Virus record (IMG/VR): IMGVR_UViG_3300036806_000195
Span: 1 to 59,712 of that record
Length of the DNA: 59,712 nt
Origin: a virus
Direction: 5' to 3' (one strand)
In this document: positions 22,290 to 31,611 of the stretch, piece after piece
How the letters are laid out: every line of letters starts with the position of its first letter
Position numbering within the stretch: the first letter of the stretch is position 1
Position numbers and translations under genes: made by a program
The notes under the pieces: generated by a model
Database searches by the model: none
Seen by the model: the letters and a program-made list of their open reading frames with translations, nothing else
What the model was told of the DNA's origin: nothing

Positions 22290-25096
22290 CCGACCTCTTT
22301 TTGCGCATCCAACTCCAAGCCAAAGATGCTGCTTCTGCTGCGGTAAAAGCGATAGGTGACAACCTCTCCTCTCTAGGCAATGTTGCAAAGGTTGGTCTAG
22401 GCAACGTCAGCAAAGCAGCATCTTTGGCTGGCACTGATATCTCTAAGCTCTCTAAGAGCCAGATAGATGCGTCCATAGCCGGTAAGCGTCTGGAGGTTGC
22501 TCAAGCAGGTGCTGCCATGGCTCTCAAGAAAGCTGAGGATATAGCGGCTGGGGGAAAGGCTTCCACTGAGCAGCTTACATTAGCTCAGTCCAGAGCCGCT
22601 TTAGCCGCTGAGAAGGTCAAGTCTGCTGAGCACGCGCTTGCTGGTGCTGTGCAGAAAGCATCCTCTGAGATGCAAGGCGGCGCTACCAAGACTATGACGC
22701 TCAAAGAGCACCTTGCATCACTGGAAACCACAGTAAGAAATACAAGCGGCGGATTCCTCAATTTTGCCTCAAAAGCCTCAATGGTCGGCATGGGCGTGGT
22801 CGGCCTGGCGCGAGGCGCTATAGATCTTGGCTCGTCTCTCCTTGAGCCATTGATGTCGTCCGAGCAGCTAGGCATAGCCTTTACTACTCTCATGGGCTCC
22901 GCTGAGGGAGCTGCAAAAGAGATTAAATCACTGAACACGTTCGCTGATATCACTCCATTTGAGCCAGGTCCAGTCCAGGAGTACGCTGCTCAACTCATTG
23001 GAATGGGTATCAGTGCGGATCAAACTATCCCTATTATGACGAGCCTGGGGGATGCTCTCTTTGGTATAGGGCACGGTACTGAAGCTGAGATGTCTTCAGT
23101 TGTCGATCAGATAGGCAAGATACGAGTAGCAGGTGTAGCTACGTGGGGTGATATTTCTCAATTGCAGACGCATGGTATTGATGCTTTAGGCGCTATGAGC
23201 CTGGCAACTGGCAAGACAAAAGAGTCGCTAAGAGACTTGGCTGGTAGTGGTGGCATACCAGCTAAAGATGCGATAGATGCGCTGACTAAAGGAATAGAGA
23301 TGAATCCGCTCTATAAGGGCGGTATGGCTAAGCAGGCTAGCTCGCTAAGTGGGGTTATGTCGACTTTGGCGGGCTATGTAAAGAAAGCAACAAATTCTTT
23401 CCTTGGGCTTAATGAAGGAGGGCAAGTTGTTGCAGGCTCGTTGCTAGACAAGTTAAAAGGTGGCATTTCAGCAGTAGGGGCGGCTGTCCAAAATCCAGCA
23501 TTCCAGAGCTTTGCATCAGGGGCTGGCAAACTGCTAGGTGATATCATCAAGCAAATAGGGGATGTTATCAAGTCCATTGATTGGGGCGCGTTTGCGGGTG
23601 ATTTTGCTTATCTAGGTCAGCAAATTGGTATTGCGGCCCCAAGTGCTAATCAGATGAAAACAGCTATCAGTGACATAGGAGCAGTTTTGAAGACGGTTGT
23701 GACAGATGTGGGTAATTTTGCAAGAGGGTTAGGAGATGTCATCAAGTTCTTCAAAGAGAATGAAATAGCTGGTGATGCACTAAAAGCAGTACTTATTGCA
23801 CTTGGTGTCATCATAGCGCCTATAGCTCTTATCATCGGAGGTCTGTTCGTTGCAAGCATGGTCAGTGCCACGATTTCAGCTATAGGGTTCGTCATATCGC
23901 TTTGGCCTATCTTTTTGGTTGTTGGCATCCTGGCTGCCGTCATCTTCGGAGTTATCCTGGCTATTCAGCATTGGGGACAGATCGTTGCATGGCTCCAAGG
24001 CGTCTGGGGTGCGTTCTCTAGCTGGTTTATGGGTGCATTAGGAGCAGTAGGAAACTTTTTCCACAATATATGGAATGGCATTGTAACAGGATTGACAGCA
24101 GCTTGGAACTTTATCGTCAATATTGTAAAAATTGGAGCGATGCTTGTTCTTGGCGCTATTTTTGCTCCATTTATTGCAATAGGCGCTTTGTTTGTTTGGC
24201 TGTATAACCATAACTACTATTTTAAGGCGCTAGTTGATGCAATAGTTGGGTTCTTCCAATGGTGCTTTATGTGGTTACAAGTTGCCTGGAGTGCCACAAT
24301 TGCTTGGCTGTTTGGTGTTTGGCAAGGTGTAGTGGGAATTGCAGGTGCTGTTTGGGGTGCTGTAAGTGGCGCTATTCGTACTGGCTTTTTTGCCGCTATT
24401 GGTTTCGTTACATGGATCTGGGGAATAATATCATCAACTTTTTCCAGTGCTTGGGGTACATATATTGCCGGTCCTTTAGGGGCTTTGTGGCGCAATGTTT
24501 CAAGTGTTTTTTCTTCCGCGTGGGGAACCTATATAGCAGGGCCTATATCATCTCTGTGGAATAATCTGAGCTCAACGGTTGGAGGATGGGCAACACAAGC
24601 AATTCAGTGGGGAAAAAATTTGATTAATGGCATTATCCAAGGAATAAAAGATGCAGCAGCGGGAGTAGGTAACGCTGTAGCTGGAGCTGCCACCACTATC
24701 AAAAACTTCCTTGGTTTTCACTCGCCAACAAAAGAAGGTCCAGGACGTGAGTCAGGCACGTGGGCACCCAACTTTGTGAAGATGTATGCCAAGGGGCTTA
24801 CTGACAATCTTCCTCTTATTGAGAGTGCTGTAAATAAGCTCTCAACTCCTATCGGTATTAGTGCCCTAAGCTCAAATAACGTCAGTGTTTCAAACAGTCT
24901 TGTTGGCAAGAGCCCAGCGTCTGGGGGAAGCTCGGTCACGGTAGTGAACAATCATTTTAGCGTGACCATCAGCGCCCCCGGGCGCTCTCGCAATGAAGCG
25001 CAAGAGATAGCGGACAAGGTAAAAGACGAACTGACAAAAGAGCTGAATAGAAGTGGTGTCTTAGTGTCCTGGGCATCGGGAGGGAAGTCATCATGA
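22286..25096 (+). CDS. Tape measure protein
   Basis: The protein has 936 residues. It is Ala/Lys-rich helical at the N-terminus, then a TP901-type tape-measure core (SSEQLGIAFTTLMGSAEGAAKEIKSLNTFADITPFEPGPVQEYAAQLIGMG...ISQLQTHGIDALGAMS). Several hydrophobic segments lie between about 500 and 680, with Trp-rich repeats, and a C-terminal GFHSPTKEGPGR segment typical of tape measures. At about 1.5 angstrom per residue this implies a tail near 140 nm. Repeats SSTFSSAWGTYIAGPLG and SSVFSSAWGTYIAGPIS (about 725-755) are near-identical tandem units. Confidence 0.93.
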   Translation: MTDLFLRIQLQAKDAASAAVKAIGDNLSSLGNVAKVGLGNVSKAASLAGTDISKLSKSQIDASIAGKRLEVAQAGAAMALKKAEDIAAGGKASTEQLTLAQSRAALAAEKVKSAEHALAGAVQKASSEMQGGATKTMTLKEHLASLETTVRNTSGGFLNFASKASMVGMGVVGLARGAIDLGSSLLEPLMSSEQLGIAFTTLMGSAEGAAKEIKSLNTFADITPFEPGPVQEYAAQLIGMGISADQTIPIMTSLGDALFGIGHGTEAEMSSVVDQIGKIRVAGVATWGDISQLQTHGIDALGAMSLATGKTKESLRDLAGSGGIPAKDAIDALTKGIEMNPLYKGGMAKQASSLSGVMSTLAGYVKKATNSFLGLNEGGQVVAGSLLDKLKGGISAVGAAVQNPAFQSFASGAGKLLGDIIKQIGDVIKSIDWGAFAGDFAYLGQQIGIAAPSANQMKTAISDIGAVLKTVVTDVGNFARGLGDVIKFFKENEIAGDALKAVLIALGVIIAPIALIIGGLFVASMVSATISAIGFVISLWPIFLVVGILAAVIFGVILAIQHWGQIVAWLQGVWGAFSSWFMGALGAVGNFFHNIWNGIVTGLTAAWNFIVNIVKIGAMLVLGAIFAPFIAIGALFVWLYNHNYYFKALVDAIVGFFQWCFMWLQVAWSATIAWLFGVWQGVVGIAGAVWGAVSGAIRTGFFAAIGFVTWIWGIISSTFSSAWGTYIAGPLGALWRNVSSVFSSAWGTYIAGPISSLWNNLSSTVGGWATQAIQWGKNLINGIIQGIKDAAAGVGNAVAGAATTIKNFLGFHSPTKEGPGRESGTWAPNFVKMYAKGLTDNLPLIESAVNKLSTPIGISALSSNNVSVSNSLVGKSPASGGSSVTVVNNHFSVTISAPGRSRNEAQEIADKVKDELTKELNRSGVLVSWASGGKSS

Positions 25097-27186
25097 CTCT
25101 AACCTGTGTCAATGGCTACGATATATCAAAGTACGTAGAAAATACTATAAACTTTGATCAAGCAATAAATGACCAGATCCCTAAAGCGGATTTTGATGTA
25201 GTTGACGATGGGTGTCTGCTCACGTTTGATTGGGCTATGGAGGTCATTCTCTGGGATGAGAACACATCATCTATCCCTGCTCACAACCTCGTTCCCATGC
25301 CGAATGTGACCCCAACCTGGTCGCTCAACAGTTCTCCGCTCAGTGGATTGTTTTCAGGCTTTCCAGGACTCACGCCAGTTATGACCTTCAGCAACACAAC
25401 GTATAGCGGCGGAAACAATTGGGGACTAGCAACGGCATCCTCACCTACAGGATATATCCATCCTGGCCAGAGCTATATGCTGTCCATGTACCTCACTATC
25501 CCCACGCCGTTAGTGAACGCCCAGGCAATGCTCAAACTGGACTTCTTCGACCTGAATAACAACATCATAGGCGCGGGAAGTGTTCAGATAACGCTAAACA
25601 GTACTACGGCCAATGCTCGACAACGTGTGTCTGTGCAGGGCGTTGCTCCTGCTGGCGCTGCTCTTGTCAAAGGGAGCTTTGGGGGTACTGCAAGCGTAAG
25701 TGGAACCAACTCAGGCTCTATCACGTTTGATACGCCACAGCTTGAGCCGATGTACTTTAGCGACACTTCAGTTGATTGGAACATCAGTTACCCCACACCA
25801 AACTGCAACTATTATCAAGTAGATTGTGCTCAGATGCCGGACGGGACAACAAGCCGTGCATGTCGGATGTTTTCAGGATATATTGATGACTTCGAAGTGG
25901 ATTATGACGGGCCGAATAGGAAGTGGCATATCTCTTGCGCAGGCCCTGGGGCTCAGCTTGAAAATGGGAATATCAACGCGGTCTTCACCGGACAGACCGA
26001 CAGCACGATCCTCACCACACTGGTCAACTCCTATTTCAGTGGCCAGCTCTCGGTTGTCGCACCGAATAGCAGTAGCGCGGCCCCGATTCAGACAGGCATC
26101 GTCGAGGACAACATCACTTATAATGACAATTCTTTAAGAGAAGTTCTCAACGGCTTTACAGATAAATCCGGTTTCGTGGCCTTTATCGACATGTACTATG
26201 CCCTCAGGTATCAGCCTGAGTTCTACAACGTAGCCTCTTTTACTTTATCAGAAACACCAGATGAATCATCTTCTTTCCCGTATTCCGTCTATAACTACAA
26301 AAAAGATGGTACGCAGGTAAAGCGCCGTATCAAGATCACAGGCGGGAAAGGCATTGCTACAGCTTTTAAGCAATTTAGCGGGAATGGCTCTACCAAGATA
26401 TTCACACTAGACTATACACCATATTCTATGAATTCTCTTGTTTCTGCGGGTGTTACTCAGCGTGTCGGCATAAAAGGTAGGGATGGATTTACGGGTCAAT
26501 ATGATGTATTGATGGACAAGATCGCCAAGACGATAGAATTCAATGTAGCGCCGCCAAGTGGCACTAACAACATAACGGCTGTTCATGGCTACGAGGCTCC
26601 CATGAGCACACAGGCTATCATGCAAGGCTCTGGGCTGCCCTCGCTGCCTGCGTATGCCATACCTCTCTTTGATGCGAAAGTCAACGACACGAACATCAAT
26701 TCTCTTGTTAGTGCGACCCAGCGGGGTCTTGCTGAGATAGCCAAGAGTGGGAATCCGCGCGAGATCCTCAAAGCAACCTCTGAGCAGTTCGCACCGGCTG
26801 GTGTGGCTGTCTATATTACGCACACCCGTAGCGGCATCATCAACAAGCCATACGTCATTCAAAGCGTAAAAGGTAGATGCCTTGGCAATGGAATAAACGA
26901 GTATGATTATGTTCTTGGATCTTTTAATCCAAGTATCATTGATCACTTACGGAATGCTAACAAGGCCATGAACCGCTCTACAACGGTAAGCGGCGTAACA
27001 GCACCACAACAGATAGATGTAGTGGCAATTGAGATTATAGCTTATCGAGACTCTATTAGTGCCACACCAGTGGCAAGCTATAGCACAAGTGTTTACGGAA
27101 CTGCGCACTACGGCACGTCGGCTTACGGCGGATCTACAGGTGTTTACGGCACAGCTCGATACGGGCAATCGACAGTTTACGGGTGA
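25093..27186 (+). CDS. Tail-tip / distal tail protein with carbohydrate-binding-like insert
   Basis: The protein has 697 residues, coupled to the tape measure gene. The start (TCVNGYDISKYVENTINFDQAI) is like distal or tail-associated baseplate proteins. Residues about 70-235 form a jelly-roll-like insert (NWGLATASSPTGYIHPGQSYMLSMYL...SITFDTPQLEP) resembling carbohydrate-binding modules. The middle resembles phage tail hub domains. The C-terminus has five short YGT/YG repeats (VYGTAHYGTSAYGG), a motif seen at the end of some tail proteins. Confidence 0.7.
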   Translation: MTLTCVNGYDISKYVENTINFDQAINDQIPKADFDVVDDGCLLTFDWAMEVILWDENTSSIPAHNLVPMPNVTPTWSLNSSPLSGLFSGFPGLTPVMTFSNTTYSGGNNWGLATASSPTGYIHPGQSYMLSMYLTIPTPLVNAQAMLKLDFFDLNNNIIGAGSVQITLNSTTANARQRVSVQGVAPAGAALVKGSFGGTASVSGTNSGSITFDTPQLEPMYFSDTSVDWNISYPTPNCNYYQVDCAQMPDGTTSRACRMFSGYIDDFEVDYDGPNRKWHISCAGPGAQLENGNINAVFTGQTDSTILTTLVNSYFSGQLSVVAPNSSSAAPIQTGIVEDNITYNDNSLREVLNGFTDKSGFVAFIDMYYALRYQPEFYNVASFTLSETPDESSSFPYSVYNYKKDGTQVKRRIKITGGKGIATAFKQFSGNGSTKIFTLDYTPYSMNSLVSAGVTQRVGIKGRDGFTGQYDVLMDKIAKTIEFNVAPPSGTNNITAVHGYEAPMSTQAIMQGSGLPSLPAYAIPLFDAKVNDTNINSLVSATQRGLAEIAKSGNPREILKATSEQFAPAGVAVYITHTRSGIINKPYVIQSVKGRCLGNGINEYDYVLGSFNPSIIDHLRNANKAMNRSTTVSGVTAPQQIDVVAIEIIAYRDSISATPVASYSTSVYGTAHYGTSAYGGSTGVYGTARYGQSTVYG

Positions 27187-27188
27187 TT

Positions 27189-27725
27189 ATGTTTAAGAGA
27201 AGAAAAAACACAATAGAAGAAAATATCAAGGTTGTCGGTATCGTCAAGGTACGTGAGTTGCCTGCTGGGTGCTCACGTGAAGATTTTATGGAATGGTGGC
27301 CGCGTCTCACTGAAAAAGAGAGAGAACGCCACACCGTCTATGAGCATAAAAATATCTTGACGACGGTAGGGCGTAACCAGTTACTCAATTTCATAGCATC
27401 AAATAATGCAGTTATCGGTGCTTTTGCTCAGTTTTTCAGCGTGGGGACCTTGCCTATCACATCAGTTAGTCCTGGGGATACTCAGGTGCAGACGGAAATC
27501 TTCAGGGCCGTGCCGACATTGATCACGCTTACAGGACAGCAAGTGAATATCAGCACGTATTTCGGTCCCAGCCAAGCGAACGGGAATTATTCCAATGGAG
27601 GGTTATACGGCATTAACGCAACCTCTACGCTTGGAACTGGCACACTCATGACACACGCATTATACGTATATAGTAAGCAAAATGGTCAGGCTATAACAAA
27701 TGATTATTTGAATATAGTTCAGTGA
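27189..27725 (+). CDS. Virion-associated hypothetical protein
   Basis: The protein has 178 residues from the ATG at 27189. It begins with a basic, charged segment including SREDFMEWWPRLTEKERERH, then becomes Ser/Thr/Gly-rich with beta character (NGNYSNGGLYGINATSTLGTGTLMTHALYVYS). The segment NILTTVGRNQLLNFIA is found in phage tail-region proteins. Probably a tail-tip or fibre attachment protein. Confidence 0.55.
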   Translation: MFKRRKNTIEENIKVVGIVKVRELPAGCSREDFMEWWPRLTEKERERHTVYEHKNILTTVGRNQLLNFIASNNAVIGAFAQFFSVGTLPITSVSPGDTQVQTEIFRAVPTLITLTGQQVNISTYFGPSQANGNYSNGGLYGINATSTLGTGTLMTHALYVYSKQNGQAITNDYLNIVQ

Positions 27726-27737
27726 GGTTAGACAAAA

Positions 27738-28085
27738 ATGGCTCTTAATACGGTCACAACTGGCAACACAGTTTTGGCAGCCGATATTAACCAATTGGTG
27801 CAGGTTTTACAACGTAGTGCAGGGCAAACAGAAACAGGGAAATACGTCCTTTCCGGTGGCGTTTATGGAAATAATGCAAGTGTTGCAGAGTATTGTGACT
27901 CGCTAAACCGCACTTCGACGCCTTCAAGTATAAGTGTCGACACGGCAGACCAAGCTGCAGGCGGTGGATGTACAGGAGTCGGTACGTCCTTCTTAACCGC
28001 CAATGGGTTCCAAGTATTTGAAACATCCACAACTGGACCAAATACCAATGGGCATGCGGCGGGAAACTATACGATTCAATTTTAG
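27738..28085 (+). CDS. Short tail-fibre-like protein
   Basis: The protein has 115 residues. NTVTTGNTVLAADINQLVQVLQRSAGQTETGKYVL is a recurring N-terminal segment of small phage tail fibre proteins. The rest is Gly/Thr/Ser-rich beta sequence ending in HAAGNYTIQF. Likely a trimeric fibre or fibre-tip protein. Confidence 0.55.
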   Translation: MALNTVTTGNTVLAADINQLVQVLQRSAGQTETGKYVLSGGVYGNNASVAEYCDSLNRTSTPSSISVDTADQAAGGGCTGVGTSFLTANGFQVFETSTTGPNTNGHAAGNYTIQF

Positions 28086-28181
28086 TAGAACTGAAAGTAG
28101 AAATAGAGGGTGACAATAAGAAAAAGACAAAATACGATCACAGCAATATGATCAGCAACTTTCATGTATGACATGCTCCTC

Positions 28182-28199
28182 CCCTAAATGTTCTTAGGG
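28182..28199 (+). terminator. Stem-loop terminator
   Basis: CCCTAA (28182-28187) pairs with TTAGGG (28194-28199), followed by CATTTTATC. It is a weak to moderate terminator between the fibre-like gene and the 28229 gene, perhaps reducing downstream expression. Confidence 0.5.
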
Positions 28200-28228
28200 C
28201 ATTTTATCATATTAAGTGGAGAATAACA

Positions 28229-28780
28229 ATGTTAGAACAAATAACACAAGAAGGCATGATTCACTGGAAATGTGTGGGGGATGAGGGAGATTGCCAGACC
28301 ATGCTTTCCGCTCATATATCAACCCTTGAATACGTTTTGCCATCTGGATTTGATGGACCCAACGGCGCGACCGTCTCCCTTCCACCTTGCAAGGAGTGCG
28401 ATACACGGTGCTTCTTGAAGGCCGACTATAGCTTGAAAGAACTATTCAAGCTGACATACACGGTTGTGGACCCGATGGGCAATATTAAGGGGTATGCTTT
28501 GCCGTTGTCTCATGTTCGCAATCTCTTAGCGCATCATGCTCTCTATCAACTGGGCAAAGCTGAGCATCCGCCTATACTGCCTATGCCTAATGAGGGCTTT
28601 CTTGAGCAGATGGCACCATTAGGAAACACGGATCTAGCCTACTCGCTCTGGTTTTCTTGGGCACTACTCAAAGAACGTGGGCAGATGATTGCAAGCTTTG
28701 ATCAATTTTATCTGGGAATGGTTGCACCAGTAGTAATTCCTGAGAAAGGGGACTCTCATGCCAATCAAATCCATTCATGA
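28229..28780 (+). CDS. Hypothetical Cys-containing protein
   Basis: The protein has 183 residues. A zinc-site-like N-terminal part (WKCVGDEGDCQ ... LPPCKECDTRCFLKADYSLKELFKL) resembles that of the next gene (KCVKCGK ... LPPCVCGSITSLRTEFTDEEL), so the two are likely paralogous at their N-termini. The remainder is helical. Role in the tail region unknown. Confidence 0.6.
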   Translation: MLEQITQEGMIHWKCVGDEGDCQTMLSAHISTLEYVLPSGFDGPNGATVSLPPCKECDTRCFLKADYSLKELFKLTYTVVDPMGNIKGYALPLSHVRNLLAHHALYQLGKAEHPPILPMPNEGFLEQMAPLGNTDLAYSLWFSWALLKERGQMIASFDQFYLGMVAPVVIPEKGDSHANQIHS

Positions 28781-29150
28781 TGATGGGAATATCTACAATA
28801 AATGCGTGAAATGCGGCAAAGAAGTCACATTGCATGTGTCAGATCCGCAGCTCCAATATGTGGAGAACTCGGATATGGTCCAGCTTCCACCATGTGTGTG
28901 TGGCTCAATCACCTCGCTCAGGACAGAATTTACTGATGAGGAGCTGCAAGCTGATAACCTAATCACTTATGGCATGGTCCCAGAGGAAACGACTCTCCCA
29001 CATGCTATCACTGGTGAGCCGGTCCCTGTGCTCATACCAGCCTACAAGCCGATTGGTGCCAACCCTTTTGCAGAACAAGCCAGGGAGTTGAAGAAGCAAT
29101 TAGAGAAGGTGAATAAGAAGCCAAAGAAAGATAAGGACAAGGAGAAGTAG
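28758..29150 (+). CDS. Zinc-site protein, paralogous to its neighbour
   Basis: The protein has 130 residues, overlapping the previous gene by 23 bases, with GAAAGGGG upstream. It has YNKCVKCGKEVTLHVSD and VQLPPCVCGS, four cysteines forming a ribbon-like site, and a strongly Lys-rich C-terminal helix (NKKPKKDKDKEK). Function unknown. Confidence 0.6.
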   Translation: MPIKSIHDDGNIYNKCVKCGKEVTLHVSDPQLQYVENSDMVQLPPCVCGSITSLRTEFTDEELQADNLITYGMVPEETTLPHAITGEPVPVLIPAYKPIGANPFAEQARELKKQLEKVNKKPKKDKDKEK

Positions 29151-29169
29151 CTTATACAGGATTGGAGTG

Positions 29170-29334
29170 ATGATGAAGAGATACATATTGAGAGCATTTG
29201 GAGGAATCTTAATAATTGGTGCACCGTCTCCTCCTGTAACTATTCCGCCTACAAATGTGACACTTTACGTTCGGAAGGGCAATATCACACTACGGGTTCG
29301 CGAGGGTGACAATGAGAACAGTAGTCCCAATTGA
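29170..29334 (+). CDS. Small protein with signal-like N-terminus (54 aa)
   Basis: The ATG pair at 29170/29173 is preceded by GGAGTG. The 54-codon frame starts MMKRYILRAFGGILIIGAPS, a possible short membrane segment, followed by PPVTIPPTNVTLYVRKGNITLRV, and overlaps the next gene. It resembles small beta proteins located just before BppU-like genes. Confidence 0.45.
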   Translation: MMKRYILRAFGGILIIGAPSPPVTIPPTNVTLYVRKGNITLRVREGDNENSSPN

Positions 29335-29677
29335 TGATTTTTCACCTATTATGCAGGGTGATACGAAAAATCCATTTTCTGTTCAAATACGCAATACCTA
29401 TGATGGAGAGCCTGTTGATGTGTCAGATGCAACTATATCTATGACTATGCAGAATGTGGCCGATCCTTCAGATATTAAGACTTGCCATGGCACTTGGACT
29501 AAAGATCCTGATGATGGCAGTAAGTTTTTTTATAAATACCAACCAGGAGATGTAAACGAGCCCGGATCTTGGAAGATGCGAGTGAAAGCTTCGTTTGGCA
29601 GTGACCCTGTCCATCCCGACGACGGAAAAGGCAATTTTAAGATCTTGGTAATTTTACCCTTATCAGAAGGAGCATAG
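29312..29677 (+). CDS. BppU-like baseplate upper domain protein
   Basis: The protein has 121 residues from the ATG at 29312 (a GTG at 29306 is also possible). The pattern QGDTKNPFSVQIRNTYDGEPVDVSDATISMTMQNVAD...FFYKYQPGDVNEPGSWKMRVKASF matches the N-terminal domain of BppU-like baseplate proteins (DVSGATV..., GxxxYxWxxxDxxxPG). Such domains anchor receptor-binding modules to the tail tip. Confidence 0.7.
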   Translation: MRTVVPIDDFSPIMQGDTKNPFSVQIRNTYDGEPVDVSDATISMTMQNVADPSDIKTCHGTWTKDPDDGSKFFYKYQPGDVNEPGSWKMRVKASFGSDPVHPDDGKGNFKILVILPLSEGA

Positions 29678-29680
29678 CAC

Positions 29681-30304
29681 ATGGCCTTCGGATCTAACCC
29701 AACGACAACAACACAATCAACGTTGCCAGATGATCAAATTTATACGAGTAGCGTTGCTGTACCAAATACTGCTAATGGAGATCTGACAGCACTAGAAGGC
29801 GGTCCTTCCAGCACAGACACCAATGGTAACAAAACCGCGCCCGCTTCGATGTACATCAAAGATGGCGGAGACGTTACGCAGGGTGCAAAAGCAGATACAG
29901 CTATCACAGATGCCACAACAGCAAATACAAAGATGTCCTTTCTTAAGGGCTTAGTCAAGATATTTGCTGATATCTGGGATAGTGTCAACCATCGCTTGGG
30001 GGTAGCAGACATCGAAGCTTCAGGCTATGTCAGTGCTACTAGTCCTCCTGCCACAACAAATGCAGGCAGTGATACTATCTATACCTTCAGCTCACAAGTC
30101 AATCGTGTTATCATCCAGAACAACACTTCAGCTAATCTGAACTTCGATTTTGATCAAGCGGCAAGTGCTGGATCTTTCTTAGCTCTACCAGGAACAATGA
30201 TCATCTACCCAAAGCAATGTACTGTGCTACATCTCTATACAACAGGAGCACAAAACATCAATGGGAGCACAGCAGTGAATATTGTCGTGAGAGGGGCATT
30301 ATGA
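29681..30304 (+). CDS. Tail-associated hypothetical protein
   Basis: The protein has 207 residues. The N-terminal half is Thr/Asp/Gly-rich (TTTTQSTLPDD, SSTDTNGNKTAPASMYIKDGGDVTQGAKADTAI). The C-terminal half is a beta sandwich (VNRVIIQNNTSANLNFDFDQAASAGSFLALPGTMIIYPKQCTVLHLYT) common to phage tail proteins that precede enzymatic tail spikes. Likely structural. Confidence 0.55.
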   Translation: MAFGSNPTTTTQSTLPDDQIYTSSVAVPNTANGDLTALEGGPSSTDTNGNKTAPASMYIKDGGDVTQGAKADTAITDATTANTKMSFLKGLVKIFADIWDSVNHRLGVADIEASGYVSATSPPATTNAGSDTIYTFSSQVNRVIIQNNTSANLNFDFDQAASAGSFLALPGTMIIYPKQCTVLHLYTTGAQNINGSTAVNIVVRGAL

Positions 30305-30305
30305 C

Positions 30306-31541
30306 ATGGGTGTAACATTCTTCGTTCCAACTATTCCTTCTCCGCAGTACTGCTACTTACCGTCACAATGGGACACCGCGTGGAAGAACGCCAAAGCAAC
30401 GATTGCAAACCAAAAGGTAAGCGTTGTTGGCATTGGGGACTCAATTACGGCAGGGCAGGGATCAACAAATATCTTGTCTGCGTCGTGGTGGGCACTTCTC
30501 AGGTCCGCTATTCTTGCAGCCAATAGCAATTTGCTAGGCGGGGACCATTACGGCATGATCTACGGACCTGCCTCTATCGGCTATAATCCGGCAGGATCAC
30601 CCTTGACCGTTAATGGCGTGAAGGGGACGAATTACGACTGGAATTACAACGCTTTTAATTCGTCTGTGTCCAACACAACGGCGCAGACGCCTTTTATCTC
30701 AGTAACGCCATCGTATGCCGTCATAGGCTTTGATGTCCTCTATCTGGATCTCTCACCTGGCTCACCGGCTTGGACTTACAATATTGACGGCGGATCAAAC
30801 ACCAATGTTGTATGTAGTGGGGATGGAACAGCCGCGAACTCACAAATCAAAAAAGTCTCTATCACTGGTCTCGCGGCTGGCACGCATACACTCAATATTA
30901 ATGCATTTTCTAGCGGCTATCGATGCAATATTGTTGGCGTCACTGCCTATGCTGCAACGTCTGGCTTGTGCTTTGCCAATATGGGCAGCTCGGGTATGGG
31001 TCTGGTCAATGGCTATACCAGCTCGCAGAATAATCTGACCGACACAACGGGGTATCCGCCTGATAGGCTAGCGCTCTACCAAGGCTACACAGGGACAACA
31101 GCAAGCCCATCTGCATTATCAGGTCTCGGATTTCCAACGCAACCCGATTTAGCAATCATAGCATTTGGTGTAAATGATGCTTATAACGGTACAACGCTTA
31201 CACAGATGAGAGATAGTATTGCTCGGCTTGTGTGGTCTCTTCGCTACGGTAAATCCGACGCATGTAGCATCGTCATCGTGGCGATGTTTGCCCCTGATGG
31301 TACTGCCAGTACTTCGACGTCGGTCGCAAATAATGACTATGGCAGCGGAGCCACCGCCTATCGCGACTTGCGTGCAGCCATGCTCCAGGTCGCACAGGCC
31401 GAGATGTGCGCTTTCGTTGACGTACATGGACTTTTTGGACGTTTTGTGGTGACCAACGGATGGATCACAAGTACAAGTGATCTCCACCCAGCGCCAGCGG
31501 GGCATCTAAAAATAGCAAATTTGCTTGGAACGATTGTTTAA
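30306..31541 (+). CDS. SGNH/GDSL hydrolase, tail-associated esterase
   Basis: The protein has 411 residues. Block I is VGIGDSITAGQG with nucleophile Ser46, followed by a central jelly-roll-like insertion, the Gly-Asn block IAFGVNDAYN, and the catalytic SSDLHPAPAGHL (Asp392, His394). Family members remove acetyl or other acyl groups from polysaccharides. At this position it probably acts on the host cell-surface glycan during adsorption. The gene order (tail protein, esterase, amidase) supports a virion protein. Confidence 0.85.
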   Translation: MGVTFFVPTIPSPQYCYLPSQWDTAWKNAKATIANQKVSVVGIGDSITAGQGSTNILSASWWALLRSAILAANSNLLGGDHYGMIYGPASIGYNPAGSPLTVNGVKGTNYDWNYNAFNSSVSNTTAQTPFISVTPSYAVIGFDVLYLDLSPGSPAWTYNIDGGSNTNVVCSGDGTAANSQIKKVSITGLAAGTHTLNINAFSSGYRCNIVGVTAYAATSGLCFANMGSSGMGLVNGYTSSQNNLTDTTGYPPDRLALYQGYTGTTASPSALSGLGFPTQPDLAIIAFGVNDAYNGTTLTQMRDSIARLVWSLRYGKSDACSIVIVAMFAPDGTASTSTSVANNDYGSGATAYRDLRAAMLQVAQAEMCAFVDVHGLFGRFVVTNGWITSTSDLHPAPAGHLKIANLLGTIV

Positions 31542-31611
31542 AGAGGTGTCCACGGTGCAATGGGACAGGAAAGTGGTTGTTTAGGGAATAGCGTTAGTAG
31601 GAGGTCTTCAC

